NCBI RefSeq assembly: GCF_047511655.1
Contig: NC_133387.1
Coordinates: 23,492,353 to 23,556,352 of the forward strand
DNA from: Castor canadensis
Taxonomy: Eukaryota; Chordata; Mammalia; Rodentia; Castoridae
Length of the DNA stretch: 64,000 bases
Direction: 5' to 3'
Every line of letters starts with the position of its first letter. Positions within the stretch are counted from its first letter, which is position 1. The notes below the pieces were generated by a model, which was not told the DNA's origin, did no database searches, and was given only the letters and a program-made list of their open reading frames with translations. The position numbers and the translations under genes are program-made. Below are positions 11,402 to 22,552 of the stretch, piece after piece.

Positions 11402-11605
11402 TGTTTGTTTGTTTTTTGCTTGTACTGGGGCTTGAACTCGAGGCCTTGACATTGCTAGGCAGGTACTCTGCCACTTGAACCACACCCCCTATTTTTGAGA
11501 TGGGGTCTTGCCATGGTGTTGAGGCTCTGTCTCCAACTCCTGGGCTCAAGCAATCCACCTGCCTCAGTCTCCTGAGTAGCTGCAGTGCCTGCCACCATGC
11601 CTGGC
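11402..11605 (-). mobile_element. Composite 7SL-ID SINE, reversed
   Basis: ID half reversed (TACTGGGGCTTGAACTCGAG, 'ctctgccacttgaaccac') then 7SL half reversed ('ctccaactcctgggctcaag', 'cctgagtagctgcagtgcc'). The 144-codon minus frame at 11286-11720 reads through this SINE. Confidence 0.85.
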
Positions 11606-11960
11606 ACCTCTCTGTGTTTTCACTAACAATATATACTAGAGACCAGTCTATAATAAGTATACCTAAAGATTCCCAATTCCATTTTATAGCTGTAAGAACT
11701 CCATTGTGTGGATGTACCATAGCTTGCTCAACCAGCCTTGAATTGACAGACTTTTGGGTCAGTTCTAGTTCTTTACTCTTTTAGTCTCCATCCTATAGCT
11801 TTCCACAGGGTGGAAATATACAAAGTGAGCCTAGACCACGTGATACAAATATTAAGGGAGCTATCAAAGAGCACTAGAATTGTATCAAAAGAAGTCAAGA
11901 GCCAGTTTGAAGATGCTGTCCCAGACCAAATAAGGATAATTGAATAAGAACAATAAACGA
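11606..11960. other. Unique DNA, no gene seen
   Basis: No repeat identified. The stretch 11640-11790 resembles the reverse of an old LINE but too weakly to name. Confidence 0.4.
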
Positions 11961-12031
11961 GCGGTTGGGGTATAGCTCAGTGGTGAAGCACTTGCCTAGT
12001 ACAAGTGAGGCCCTGGGTTTGATCCCTAGCA

Positions 12032-12072
<41 letters not shown>

Positions 12073-12130
12073 AATAACAACAACAATAACAGATAAGTAC
12101 AAGGCCCTGGGTTCAATCCCCAGCAAGAAG
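11961..12130 (+). mobile_element. ID SINE whose tail became a CA microsatellite, with a second partial ID copy
   Basis: The ID body GTTGGGGTATAGCTCAGTGG ... GGGTTTGATCCCTAGCACC (11963-12032) ends in (CA)19 at 12033-12070. An AATAAC-rich spacer follows, then a second 3' half (AAGGCCCTGGGTTCAATCCC, 12099-12118). Confidence 0.8.
12033..12070. repeat. (CA)19 microsatellite
   Basis: Thirty-eight bases of uninterrupted CA directly after the ID body. The minus frames rich in Cys-Val at 11895-12216 are its translation. Confidence 0.97.
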
Positions 12131-12680
12131 GAGAGCAGGAAAGAGAAGAAAGAGGGGGAAAGGGGGAGGGAGAAGAAATGAGATGTACTAAAATACATTA
12201 AATATGTTTTAATCAATGAGCTCGAATGATAAGTTTTAAAAAACTATTTAAAATAACAACACAAATCAAACACCATTGGCACATGCAACATAATCAACTC
12301 AAGGAATAATAGGGTTAAAATATCACCACTTTTCATTTCTTAATGCACCTAGTAAACACCACAAATGAAGAGACTGCTAACTGTTAGCACTTGCTAATGA
12401 CAAAACCCACCATTACCTATGAAGCAATCTTGCCAAAATAAAAACAAAAACAAAGCCTGTAGATAGTCACAGGAGAACAGAAGACAGAGGAACACAGGAT
12501 ATGTTACACCGTATCATGGAGTTGCAATTAAAAAAAAAAAAGAAAGAAAGAAAACTCCAGGCTGTGCAAAAGTCAACAAGTCAAACTCCTTGCAAGGAAA
12601 AAAAATGTGGTTAACACATGTATACCTTTATATATGTATGTATACATATGTCTATGTCTCTCTATAAATACACACACATA
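12131..12680. other. Unique DNA, no gene seen
   Basis: Purine-rich at 12131-12180, then AT-rich with an A-run and AGAA repeat at 12529-12555. No gene or clear repeat. Confidence 0.45.
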
Positions 12681-12776
12681 TGTTGCCAGAGTGGTCTCAA
12701 ACTCCTGGGCACAAGTGGCCCTCTGCCTTGGGTTCATAAGTGGTGGAACTACAGGCAGGCATTGCCATGCCTGGCT
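12681..12776 (-). mobile_element. 7SL-derived SINE fragment, reversed
   Basis: GTTGCCAGAGTGGTCTCAAA, 'ctcctgggcacaagtggcc' and 'actacaggcaggcattgcc' give a reversed 7SL monomer. A TTTTC tract (12777-12800) follows. Confidence 0.7.
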
Positions 12777-12841
12777 TTTTCTTTTCTTTTCTTTTTTTTA
12801 AAGATGCTGGGAATGGAGCTCAGAGGTTGAAGACACACAGT

Positions 12842-12920
12842 AGGCTGGAGATGTAGCTCAGTGATCAACTGCTCAGCACGCATGATCAAGGCCCTGGGTC
12901 TCGTCCCCAGCACCCCCTAA
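12842..12920 (+). mobile_element. ID-type SINE
   Basis: GGCTGGAGATGTAGCTCAGT ... GGCCCTGGGTCTCGTCCCCA, followed by a short A-rich tail. A/B-box-like words are kept. Confidence 0.8.
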
Positions 12921-13177
12921 AGAAAGACACATCAACCCAGTGTCAGTGGATGCATCTTATCTGAATTCTGCTTCAAATAAGCAAGCTGTAAAAACAAGTA
13001 AGGACATTTGTGAGACAAGCGAAAATTCAAGCATGAATGTTTTGCACTTTTAAAGAATTATTAATTTAGATGAGACAATGGTTATGTTTGTAAGTTCTTA
13101 TCTTTTAACATCCATGATGAAATATTTATACATGAGATGATAGACTATCTTCAGTTGGGTTCAAAATGAAATGCACA

Positions 13178-13270
13178 GGCTGGGGATGCAGCTTGGTGGT
13201 AGAGCACTGGCATAGTATGCAGGGGCACTCAACTTGATCCCCAGTGCTACCAACAACAAATAAAAACCAA
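13178..13270 (+). mobile_element. ID-type SINE
   Basis: AGGCTGGGGATGCAGCTTGG, 'tagagcactggcatagtatg' and CTTGATCCCCAGTGC, then a CAACAAATAAAAACC tail. Confidence 0.8.
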
Positions 13271-13547
13271 AAAACAGGGAGGGAAAGGCAACATGGATGG
13301 GCTAGCTGTGGACTAACAGCCACATGGATTCGTTATATTCTCTGTCAGCTTTGTTTTGCATTTTCCATTCTCTGTAATTGTGCATTCATATGCATTTGCA
13401 TACGAATATTTTGAGGTATATGTGTGTACACGAGTCTACGTATGCGTCCTGTAGAAATACTGTCATGAGAAATACAATGATTGCAAGTGCCTTGGGGATT
13501 TTATTTTCTTCCTTTTTCACTGCTGTGTATTCTACCTATATTTTACA
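13271..13547. other. Unique DNA, no gene seen
   Basis: No repeat or frame worth naming; ATGCAT/TACG-rich around 13380-13445. Confidence 0.4.
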
Positions 13548-13622
13548 CTGGACAGGAGACTGAATGCAGAGTCTTATATATGCTAAGCACACTCTCTATC
13601 ATTGAGCTATATCTCATTTCCA
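13548..13622 (-). mobile_element. ID-type SINE, reversed, worn
   Basis: GGAGACTGAATGCAGAGTC, 'atgctaagcacactctc' and 'cattgagctatatctc' are the complement of an ID body with many changes. Confidence 0.65.
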
Positions 13623-13644
13623 TCTATCTATAAATATATTTCTT

Positions 13645-13962
13645 TTTGGTAGTACTGGAGTTAGAACTCAGGGCCTTGTATTTGCCAGGCAGGCGATCTT
13701 ACCACTTGAGCCACGCCTCCATCACTTTTTGTTTTAGGTATGTTTCAGATAGGGTCTTGAGCTTTTTGCATGGGCCGGCCTCCATCCTATCCTCCTACCT
13801 TCATCTCCCTTGTGGCTTGGATTTCAGATATATGCCACCATATCCAGATTGTTTGTTGAGATGGGTCTTGCGAACTTTTTGCACAGGCTGGCCTCTAACC
13901 TTGATCCTCCCAATCTCTACCTCCTAAATAGCTGGGATTATAGAAATAAGCCACCATGCCTT
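13645..13962 (-). mobile_element. Trimeric SINE, reversed (ID half + two 7SL-like monomers)
   Basis: The reversed ID half (TACTGGAGTTAGAACTCAGG, 'taccacttgagccacgcc') is followed by two reversed 7SL-like monomers. The first carries 'tagggtcttgagctttttg' and ends 'tatgccaccatatccag'. The second carries 'atgggtcttgcgaactttttg' and ends 'aagccaccatgcc'. Confidence 0.75.
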
Positions 13963-14016
13963 CACATGGATTCTTTATAATCAGGAAATTTTTGTTTAAA
14001 AAGACAACTATTTTAC

Positions 14017-14135
14017 AGTTAGGCCTGGTGGTACACAGATCTAGCACTCAGGAGGCTGAGGCAGGAGAGCCCAAGTCTGAGGCTGCCCGAGGCTACACAG
14101 TGAGATCCTGTCTTCAAAAAGAGAGAGAGAAATAC
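14017..14135 (+). mobile_element. 7SL-derived B1-like SINE
   Basis: TTAGGCCTGGTGGTACACAG, 'cactcaggaggctgaggcag' and 'gaggctacacagtgagatcc', then an A/GA tail. Confidence 0.85.
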
Positions 14136-14833
14136 GTTGTTTAACAATACCACTTTTAATACATCCATTCATTTCTGGCACAACAAATGAAATAACCATA
14201 CTTTTAAACATAACTGAGCAAGGCAAATCCTTTACTATTCAATAACATTTAGTTTTGAGTGGGTACCAGTAATAGTTATGAAAATATGCTCTAAAGTTTA
14301 AGGTTTAGAAATTCTGTCATTTGGTGTAAGAGGATAATCTTAAGTTTATCATAGGAGTAAGCAGTTAATTATTTTCTCCTTCTTACATAACATAAAAAAA
14401 GAAAATGATCCAGGTTTGCCCAAAGTTTCTCCTCCACAGTCACCTTTGTGCTGAAATCCAGCATCTCAGGTTTCAATCAAGTAACTTGCAAATGAGAAAA
14501 GGTTTCTTAGCAAAATGTTCTTGTAACTTTACTACAGTGGTAGCTCTGGGCAACTTGGGAGACTCCTTTATTGAGAGATCAGGAGGTTAGAGGGAGTCTT
14601 TCTCTTTCCCACTTTCTGAGACCCAGCGAGAGCAAGCGGCTACCAAGTTGAACCCTTCCTGTTGTATCACTGAAATAAATGTAGACCATGACAGTAGCTG
14701 CCGTGACAGTACTTTTAGTATATTAATAGCTACTGCATGGTTAGCCATTAAATGAGTCCTTTAAACATCAGTCCTTTAGCAGCAATAAACAATTTGAAAC
14801 CAAATACAAAAATAAGCATAGTTATATGTATCA
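14136..14833. other. Unique DNA, no gene seen
   Basis: No named repeat; short frames only. Confidence 0.45.
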
Positions 14834-15143
14834 TTTTTTTTTGCCATAATGGGAGTCAAACTCAAGATCTTGCTCAGAGCACCTTGCCAGGTGCTCTACC
14901 ACTTAAGCCATACCCCAAGCCCCTTTCTGCATTGGTTACTTTTATGATAGGGTCTCACTTTATCCCCAGAGCCATCTTGGACCTCAGTCCTCCTGTTTGT
15001 GCTTCCCAGCATAGCTGGGATGATGGTGGTCCACACCAACACTTCTAGCCATTGGTTAAGATGGGGTCTTGTGAATAGCCATCCTCTGGATCCCCACTCC
15101 AGGAGTAACTAAGATTGTAGGCTTGAGCCACTGTACCTGGCCT
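14834..15143 (-). mobile_element. Trimeric SINE, reversed
   Basis: T-run, reversed ID half (GGGAGTCAAACTCAAGATCT, 'gctctaccacttaagcc'), reversed monomer 1 ('tagggtctcactttatccc', 'catagctgggatgatgg') and reversed monomer 2 ('atggggtcttgtgaatagcc', 'gagccactgtacctggcc'). Confidence 0.75.
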
Positions 15144-15479
15144 ATATATGTAGTTAAATCATCATCTGAATGTTCTAAAATTGGGTAACTGTCCCGTCTT
15201 CATTACTTTGAAATAAAGACGTTTTATTTAATCTAATTTTCTTCCTTCCTTTGTTCATGTTATTTTCTCCTTGACTGTGAAGTATGTTATGGGATCTATT
15301 GATGGATTATCCCTGAAGTACCTTTTCATTTTGAATGGAGACTTCCAAGCAAAATTAAAGGTATAAGTCCTTTTTCACTTGGCAATGACCTTTCTCACTT
15401 AACAAACGGCAGAGGCAGAGGACGTTGACTTGGGTCCATTTGTCCATTTGCATATCCACACAAACTCAGTCTACACTTG

Positions 15480-15612
15480 CAACTATGACCCAGGGTTTAT
15501 GTTGTTTTCATATGTAATCCCAACCACTTAGTACAATTACCTTGTGAAGTATTTCAGAGAGAGGTTAAATTATTTGTTCAAGATCACACAGTATTTTAGT
15601 TACCCAAAGTTT
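15480..15612 (-). mobile_element. MIR SINE, reversed
   Basis: AGAGAGAGGTTAAATTATTT, then 'gttcaagatcacacagtatt', the complement of the MIR core 'agctgtgtgaccttgggcaa...ttaacctctctg'. Confidence 0.65.
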
Positions 15613-16879
15613 TAAGTTATGAACAATGATAACTGAGAACATTTATAGTCATCCCCGGCGTCTAGCACCCAGCCTGGTACTGGGAAGTATGTCAAATCAA
15701 TTCCAAAGTGATATCCATCTATCTGCTTGCAAAAAACAGGTACTCAGTTCCCCCACACCCTGGAAGACATGCAGGAGGAGCAAGATGACTCAGTATTGGA
15801 ACAAAGATGGAGCCAACACAGGTGGCACATGCTGTCACACAAAACCCAACGGTGAGTGTCAAGAAGGAGGGAGGGGACGATCTGCTCTTCATAGTAGCAG
15901 AGCAGCACCAGTCTTCTGTCTGGGCCTTTTTGATAAACTAAAGAAGGTTCAGGCAGCTTTAAGTCTGAGAATAGACAGTGTTTTGGTTTGGCACAAACTA
16001 AAGAAACTTGATTCTTGACATCTTGCCAGTTAGGGTCACTTGTTTCATCCCTGTGGATTCAAAGTTTAGAATTAGAAACCTCAACCTTAGTAAATTATAT
16101 GTTTCAAATACAGAGAGTTCTAATTAGACATTCATCCCAAATGACAGTAGAGCCCCTCCCATTCATTTATTCATTTGATCTTAGCTTTATGAAAAACTGT
16201 TTGTTTGGGATGTGGGGTTTTTTTAAAAAGTAATTTACCTTCAGGCTTGAAGAATGGAATATGTGAGAAAATAATTTTCCAAGTTTTATTGACTTAGTGA
16301 TGAAAACAGGAAAATATGTGAAGAACGCAGCAACTTGGTAACTCAGAAATCATTGATCGAAGAAACGAGAAATTTCACATGCTAAATGCTAAGTTCAATG
16401 ATAAATTTCAACCCTAATTTCCAAAAAGACCCTTGTTCTAGCATGCCAATAAGTCCTACTGGACATCCCAGTAACTGTTCCCATCAGGTCACACCAGTTA
16501 CTACTAGACACATTCTGTTGGTGCAGACATAAAGACAGGCTCACACCTTGAAAGTAGGCTTGAACTAAAGTTATACAAGAAATTCAGAACAACAAAAATA
16601 ATGCATGGTGAAAACAACTCTCCAGCCATGGGACCTGAAGTCAAGAAAATAGACATCCTCACAAAGACCAAGATGATCAGTTGAATCTATTAGGTCTCCA
16701 TGACAAAACAAAACACTGAAAACCAAACAAACCCCAAAGGGTGCCGAAGAGCATTGACCTTTTCTGCCCCACCACCCACCACAGAAATCCCAGCCTGCAG
16801 CTGGTTTTCAAATTACCAAGTCTCCAAAAATTATGGGAGATGGGTATCTTAAAAACACAATCGCTTTGATGGCCTAGGT
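15613..16879. other. Unique DNA, no gene seen
   Basis: Long stretch without recognisable repeats. The 130-codon frame at 15626-16018 has odd, low-complexity content and no domain. It could only be defended as a gene with transcript evidence. Confidence 0.45.
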
Positions 16880-17115
16880 CAGGACTGAATTAGCGTAAGT
16901 AGTAATTATTGAGGAAGGGGTAATTTACTTCATTCATTTTAATAACCAATTCTTTCTCGGTTAGATTTGCCACAGAGCCAACCGAACTTAATTAGGAAAG
17001 CACAATAATATTGGATTGAACTATTTTTCAATCCCAGAATTTTTATTATAGAGAGAAAGCTTGGCCAATTTAAGCAATTACGTGCTTTCTTCCTCCACTG
17101 TATCTCCAGTCTTGC
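16880..17115. other. Candidate conserved non-coding element
   Basis: AT-rich, repeat-free, with dense homeodomain-like words (TAATTATT, CTTAATTAGG, AATTACGTG) and two CCAAT words (CCAAT at about 16949 and GGCCAATTTAAG at about 17063). The make-up resembles developmental enhancers. This is inference from base composition only. Confidence 0.3.
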
Positions 17116-17504
17116 TAATTTACAAGGTATTGAACTGGACTTGTTTCATTCTTAATGTTTCATGTCTCTTCTTCTTCTTTCTTAGAAAAATTTAAACTAT
17201 ATTTCAAAAAGCTGCAGGGTAGGTGTTGGTGGCTGGTTACTATGAGTACCAAGTCATATCCTCTAGAGCCCAGACCACTGCCCTGGAGAAAAACAGGCCA
17301 AATTCTAGCTGTTGTGAAAAATCCTGTGAGCCTAAAACAAAAAATCAAAAGCCTGTGCTATGATGCTTGTTGGTAGTTGGGTTAAGGTATAGTCTAAATG
17401 TTACCATACCTCTCCCAAAACACCACCCACACATGACCTGCATAACTTTCTGGTCCCCACGTGACATTTCTTCCCATTCAGATACACCATCTTGCTAGAG
17501 AGAT

Positions 17505-17795
17505 CATGGGAAAGAAAACAGAACTTGGAGTCAGAGACCAACTGTGTGGGCTCCAGCTCACAGTGACTCAGGGCTGGGAGTAGGTGCGTCTGCTAAGGCT
17601 GGACTACAGAGATGCCAGGTGTCCTATCTCCTAGCTACTGTACCTTAGGCGGGTTATTTAAAGCTCATACCTTCGTTTTCTGATCTGTCGAATGGTGGTG
17701 ATATTGATAACTACCTACCTTTTAGAGGGCTTCTGAGGTGTAAAAGTCTTTTTAAAAGGTTTAGAACAGAGCCTGGGTTATCTTGAGCTCTCCAT
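17505..17795 (+). mobile_element. MIR SINE
   Basis: GAACTTGGAGTCAGAGACCA begins it. After an inserted or diverged part it resumes with 'gcgggttatttaaagctc', 'cgttttctgatctgtcgaatgg' and 'tttagaacagagcctgg', in MIR order. Confidence 0.65.
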
Positions 17796-17940
17796 CCTTG
17801 TCAGCAGCTATGAGTACTCACTGCATGACCTTGGGGACCTCAACCAGCCTCTCTGGGACTCTAGTTCATCTTCTATACAAGAAAGGATCCCAGCTTCACA
17901 TGGTCTTTAGGAAGACAGAATAAACTCAAAGATAACATAT
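17796..17940 (+). mobile_element. MIR SINE, second copy
   Basis: ACTGCATGACCTTGGGGACC, 'tcaaccagcctctctggg' and 'tagttcatcttctatac' match the MIR core, placed tail-to-head after the preceding copy. Confidence 0.6.
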
Positions 17941-18099
17941 GTACAAGTTAGTTTTAAGGCGTAATCAAGTGTTTAGGCAGTTCCTTCAACCAAGTAGAAT
18001 TTTTCTTTCTGCTCTGTTTCCATATTACTTAAAATGCCTGTGCACGCACACACACTTGCTGCTGTACTTGTATTGTATTAAGAGGATCTGCTTACCTGT

Positions 18100-18212
18100 C
18101 CATCTGTCCCACTAACTGTCTGTCCTCCCCGGCTCACCTCTGCACTCTCGGCACATTGGGCACACCTGGCACAGGACAGGTACTCAATAAATACTTGCTT
18201 AAATGAATACTG
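18100..18212 (+). mobile_element. L2 LINE, extreme 3' end
   Basis: 'ggcacacctggcacagg' and ACAGGTACTCAATAAATACT with TTGCTTAAATGAAT, matching the last bases of L2. Confidence 0.7.
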
Positions 18213-18434
18213 TCAGAACAATTGCTCAAGAATTCTCCAGGCCTTTCTTTGCCAGGAATGATGGATTATCACTTTTGTGTGGTGTCCTTCACAGACCACC
18301 CAGAAAGTGCTGGTTTTCCTTCAGACACAACATACTGGAATTCTGCTGTTTCAGACGCAGTCAGTCTCATGAGACAAGATAGGACGCATTCAGGGTGGTA
18401 TGGCTGTCAGTCTTATGTTATTAATTATTAAAAA

Positions 18435-18480
18435 ATAATTACTGAGCACCTCTTGTGTGTTAGGTGCTAAGCTGAACTCC
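18435..18480 (-). mobile_element. L2 or MIR 3' end, reversed, short
   Basis: TTACTGAGCACCTCTTGTGT followed by 'gttaggtgctaagctg' is the complement of the shared L2/MIR end. Too short to tell which. Confidence 0.5.
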
Positions 18481-18684
18481 ATTTAGGGTGCCACACAAAT
18501 GGCAAATGCCCAACCAAATTTAGTCCCACCTATTGGACACAGAAGGAGCCATTTATTGTAGAATCATCAACTCTTTGAGATAACAAACTCTTTGGTTTGA
18601 GTACTTCATTGGAGTGATAAAATCTCAGAGTCAGAAAGAATGGATTTCTAGAATTTAGGGTCTTTTTAGAATAATATTAAGGTC

Positions 18685-18812
18685 AAGGATCTGACTGCCT
18701 GACTTCAAATCTTGGATCTGGTTTGCACCAACTTGTAAGATCTTGGGGAAATTACTTAAAGCCTCTAGGCCTCACATTTCTCATCAATAAAATGGAACTA
18801 ATCAGATTGACA
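18685..18812 (+). mobile_element. MIR SINE
   Basis: CTGACTGCCTGACTTCAAAT, 'tcttggggaaattacttaaa', 'cctctaggcctcacatttc' and 'tcatcaataaaatgg' give the MIR core in order. Confidence 0.8.
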
Positions 18813-18830
18813 TATCAGAAATTAAAACCC

Positions 18831-18950
18831 TACAAGGCATGATGGCACACACCTGTAATCCCAGTGCTCAGGAAGTAGAGGCAGGAGGATGGAGAGTTCA
18901 AGGCCAACCTGGACAACATAGTGAGAACCTGTCTCAAAAAACACCAAAAT
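18831..18950 (+). mobile_element. 7SL-derived B1-like SINE
   Basis: AAGGCATGATGGCACACACC, 'tgtaatcccagtgctcagg' and 'tggacaacatagtgagaacc', A-rich tail. Confidence 0.9.
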
Positions 18951-18951
18951 A

Positions 18952-19185
18952 GGAGCTGGACACTGGTGACTCATACCTGAATTCCTAACTATGCAGGAGG
19001 CAGAGATCAGGAGGATTGTGGTTCAAAGCCAGTCTGGGCAAATAGTTCACAAGACCCTATCTTGGAAAATACTCAACACAAAAAAGAGCTGGCAAAATGG
19101 CTCAAGTGATACAGCACCCACCTAGCAAGTGTGAGGCCCTGAGTTCAAATGCCGGTACTGCCCCCTCCCCAAAGAAAACACCAAA
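18952..19185 (+). mobile_element. Composite 7SL-ID SINE
   Basis: GGAGCTGGACACTGGTGACT, 'gggcaaatagttcacaagacc', then 'gagctggcaaaatggctcaag' and GTGAGGCCCTGAGTTCAAAT. It sits directly behind a separate B1-like monomer. Confidence 0.88.
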
Positions 19186-19631
19186 ATAAAATAAGTAGAA
19201 AGAAATTAAAACCCTAGCACTCACTTATTATGGCACTTGCCACAGAATAAATACATATACATCGTCTATAGATGGATATAAACACCATACATAGAATGTC
19301 CTAACTATTAGGATTAGTCCTATGTTCCCCATTCCCGCCAATGGTGTTAACTTCCATTACAGATTTATCCAGCAAATATGGCATTACTGCCCAGCTTCTG
19401 AACATCACACCACCAGGACCAGGGAATCTGTGATCCCCTGCAGTTGTCCACATCATGGCTAGACAAATCTAACTGTTGATAATGTCTTGGGGGTTGGAAC
19501 ACACATACTATTATCCTTTACGCACTGGCCCTCAGTCTACCGTGTGGCATTACCCAGAAGAAATGGAATCTCTCCACTGTAGGACAGCCCCTCAAACTTC
19601 AGAAGGTGATGCATGCTGGTTGTCACCCCCT

Positions 19632-19667
<36 letters not shown>

Positions 19668-20274
19668 GGCCTGAGGTCCTTCTGCTGTTTGTGAATCACT
19701 GTTTATCAGCAGATCCCTTATAATCCTTTCCTCTCCTCTTGAATAATCTTCTGTTTATCAACATCTCTAGTTGTCTGAGCAAACGTGGTCTGATCACCAG
19801 GGGTACTAGAAAACAAGTTCCCCTCTTAAACACTAGAGTTCTGTTAATACAGAAGACTGATTTTTTGCAAGCCACATCACACTGTGTTGACTCACCATCT
19901 ACTTACAATCAACAGGAGACTCCAAATCTTCCTGACGTATGTGTGGATGCAAGCTATCCGCCCCCACCCTGTGCCTGGATAACTGAATTTGGGGGATCTT
20001 TGAGTACTTTCTATTTGTACCCATTAGCGTCATATTATTAGATATGATTCATCATTGCATTTTGTCAGGATTTAGGGAGAGCAAGTCCTAATCATACCCG
20101 CCAACTTCTTTGTTATCCTTTTAGTTGTGTCATCCGTAAATTTGTTCTGCAATCAATATTATCACATTAGTCATCGGTTAGTGTTACAGGGGACAGAGCT
20201 GCAAACAGGACCGTGTTACTTCTGTAGAGACCCAAGTGTGCATCACCCTCTTAAAAACAAAACTACTTTTATAA
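19186..20274. other. Unique DNA with (CA)16, no gene seen
   Basis: No interspersed repeat seen apart from the CA microsatellite at 19633-19664. The 100-codon frame at 19739-20041 has no domain I recognise. Confidence 0.45.
19633..19664. repeat. (CA)16 microsatellite
   Basis: Thirty-two bases of uninterrupted CA, not attached to a SINE tail. Confidence 0.95.
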
Positions 20275-20440
20275 GACATCATTCGTTTAATCAGCAAATA
20301 TTGTTGAGTGTCTTCTATGTAAGTACTGAACAGAACAAATCCAAATCCTCTGAAGCTTACATTCCAGAAGGGGAGACAGACAATTTTTTAAAGTTAAATA
20401 AATAACACTAATGTTAGAGAAAGCAAAAGCAAGTGAGAGG
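20275..20440 (-). mobile_element. L2 LINE, 3' end, reversed
   Basis: AATCAGCAAATATTGTTGAG, 'tcttctatgtaagtact', 'gaagcttacattccagaagg' and 'ggagacagacaatttt' are the complement of the L2 3' end in order. Confidence 0.8.
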
Positions 20441-20647
20441 CTGGGGGGAGTTTGGCAGAAGGAATAGAGCCGCTGTCTACAGCCGGAGGGCTGCAGCAGA
20501 GCTATTTGCCTGCACTGCCTTACCTGCAGTCTTACCATGCATCTGGCCCAAAAGGTGCCCCATTGGACAGTGAGTCTTTCTGATCCCTCAAAATCCCTTT
20601 TTTCTAGCTGGAGTCACTATTGGCTAGGGGTGGGAGTGTGAGGGGAG

Positions 20648-20850
20648 TCAGGAGCCAGGGGTTCACACCTAAGTACTTGGGAGGCTGAGATTGGGAGGAT
20701 GGAGGGTCAAGACCAGTCTGAGGCAGATAGTTCAAGAGACTCCATCTTCAAAAAACCAGAGCAAAATAGACTATAGGTATGGCACAAGTGATAGAACACC
20801 TGCTTTGCAAGTGCAAAGCCCTGAGTTCAAACCCCAGTCCTATGAAATAA
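20648..20850 (+). mobile_element. Composite 7SL-ID SINE
   Basis: 'agccaggggttcacacc', 'cttgggaggctgagattggg', 'tggcacaagtgatagaacac' and CCTGAGTTCAAACCCCAGTC. Confidence 0.85.
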
Positions 20851-21474
20851 AATAATAAAGTCAATAGAACAATAATAAGGAATTTAATTTGTCATGAAAT
20901 AAAAAAAAGAAAATCTAGAAGGCCTTGATTCCTGGGAGACTCCCCATTTCTTCTGACACACAGGACAGTCAGACATTTTAAGAACAACTCGAATTGTCGG
21001 GAAGCCAGTCACATCTCCTGATGAAGACTCCAGAGAGGAGAATTTTCAAAGCATTGCTCTACAGGTACAGAATATGGTAAAAAAATAAAATAAAATAATA
21101 GAGAAAAAAAGAACAAAGCAAAAAGGTATCACTTACCTTATTCCCATGTTCTCAAGTGCAGAGTGGGTTACGAGTCCAACAGCTTAGGTAGAATCAGCAG
21201 GACGGGGTGCATGAGTGACCCCAAAGCATGGCTCAGAGTCTGCACCTTGAACTCTGGAAAAGAAGCCCACAGGTACAGCTTGGAAATCCACTTCAATTAA
21301 CTACTGTTTGCTTGTGACTCTAATGTTGATAGATTATTCTAAATTTAAAAAAAAATCTTTAAATCCTTTTGATGCTAGAGAGATTTGATGAATTTTTGTT
21401 GGGTAAAATATTAATGGTGGCCTTTGACTGGAAATTTATCTTCTGTCCTCACAATGGTACTTCTGGTATTTGTA
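20851..21474. other. Unique DNA, no gene seen
   Basis: An AAAATA-rich tract lies at about 21078-21115. No gene-like frame. Confidence 0.45.
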
Positions 21475-22215
21475 CTTATTCGTTCAGTCATTCACTCAGC
21501 ATCTGTTTTGTAGTCCCTGCCTGCAGGGAGTCATAGTAGAGGACAAGATGGAAGCAGGAAAAAGAAAAGGAAGGGGATGGGAAGTTAGTGACTTCTACAT
21601 GAAGACTTACAAGGCATAAACGAGTTAGTCCTACAGAAGTGGGAAGTCTGTTGAGGCAAACTCCTCTATATGCATGTTTTAGAAGTTACAGGGCTGATTC
21701 TGTGTGCTGAGCGTCTGAGTCCTAACACTGTCCAGCATAGTGAGGCAGAGCATCAACTAGGGATGAACCTGGAGATCATCAAATTACCCAGAAATTCACA
21801 GGCCTGTTATAGAGGAGAAAGAATCACTGAAATAAGCATATTGGCGCTTTGAAGAGGATAAGTCAAGACTAGGGATCAGATTTTGAACTTGGACGATAGG
21901 ATGGATAGTGATATCACTCACTAAGACAGCAAAACTATGAACTCAAGGTGAAGGAGCTCTAGGGCAGAAGGTGAGGCATGCAGCCTTGGCCATGTCTGCT
22001 TGTGATGTCCATCGAGCATGCGCAGAGCATCAGAAGACAGCTGATGTAGAAGTCTGAAGACACAGGTTTAGAAATTGCTAGCATGACACACGATAGAATT
22101 CACAGGGATGAGTGAGACCCCCTGGGAAGGTGTGGGGGAAGAGAAAAGGACCCAGGAGAGAACCCAGAGGAGCACAAAGAGAAAGAATCCCTGAGAAACG
22201 GAGAGAAGGTACAGT
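21475..22215 (-). mobile_element. L2 LINE, reversed, degenerate
   Basis: It begins with 'cgttcagtcattcactcagc' like a reversed L2 end. Between 21940 and 22200 it follows reversed L2 coding DNA in order: 'gatgtccatcgagcatgcg', 'gaagacacaggtttagaa', GGACCCAGGAGAGAACCCAG. The middle part is unclear. Confidence 0.6.
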
Positions 22216-22253
22216 GAGGGGTGGGAGGGAAGGACAGACGACAAGTGTCAAAG

Positions 22254-22399
22254 CCACCCCAGGCAAATAATTCGAGAGCCTCTACCTCAAAAATACTCAA
22301 CACAAAACGGGACTGGCAGAGTGGCTCAAGAGGCAAGATGTCTGCCTAGCAAGTGTGAGGCCCTGAGTTCAATACTGCCAAAAAAAAAAAAAAAAAAAG
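22254..22399 (+). mobile_element. Composite SINE, 5'-truncated
   Basis: It starts inside the 7SL half (AGGCAAATAATTCGAGAGCC) and carries a full ID half ending 'ggccctgagttcaatactgcc' with an A-tail of about 20 bases. Confidence 0.85.
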
Positions 22400-22469
22400 A
22401 AGTTTGCCTTTAAAGTGGAAGACAATCCTTAGACTTTCCTCCAAAGGTTAGGAAAATGGGGCGTGCATG

Positions 22470-22552
22470 GATGCTTTATTTATTTATTTATTGGGACTGG
22501 GGATTGATCTCAGGGCCTGGTGCTACCTCTTGAGCCGCATCCCCAGGCCGTG
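22470..22552 (-). mobile_element. ID-type SINE, reversed
   Basis: (TTTA)n tail, then GGGATTGATCTCAGGGCCTG and 'cttgagccgcatccccaggcc'. A central piece of the ID body is deleted. Confidence 0.75.

Noticed and set aside
11286-11720. 144-codon minus-strand frame
   Set aside because: It reads through a composite SINE.
15626-16018. 130-codon plus frame in unique DNA
   Set aside because: No domain, no promoter or splice context; it would need transcript evidence.
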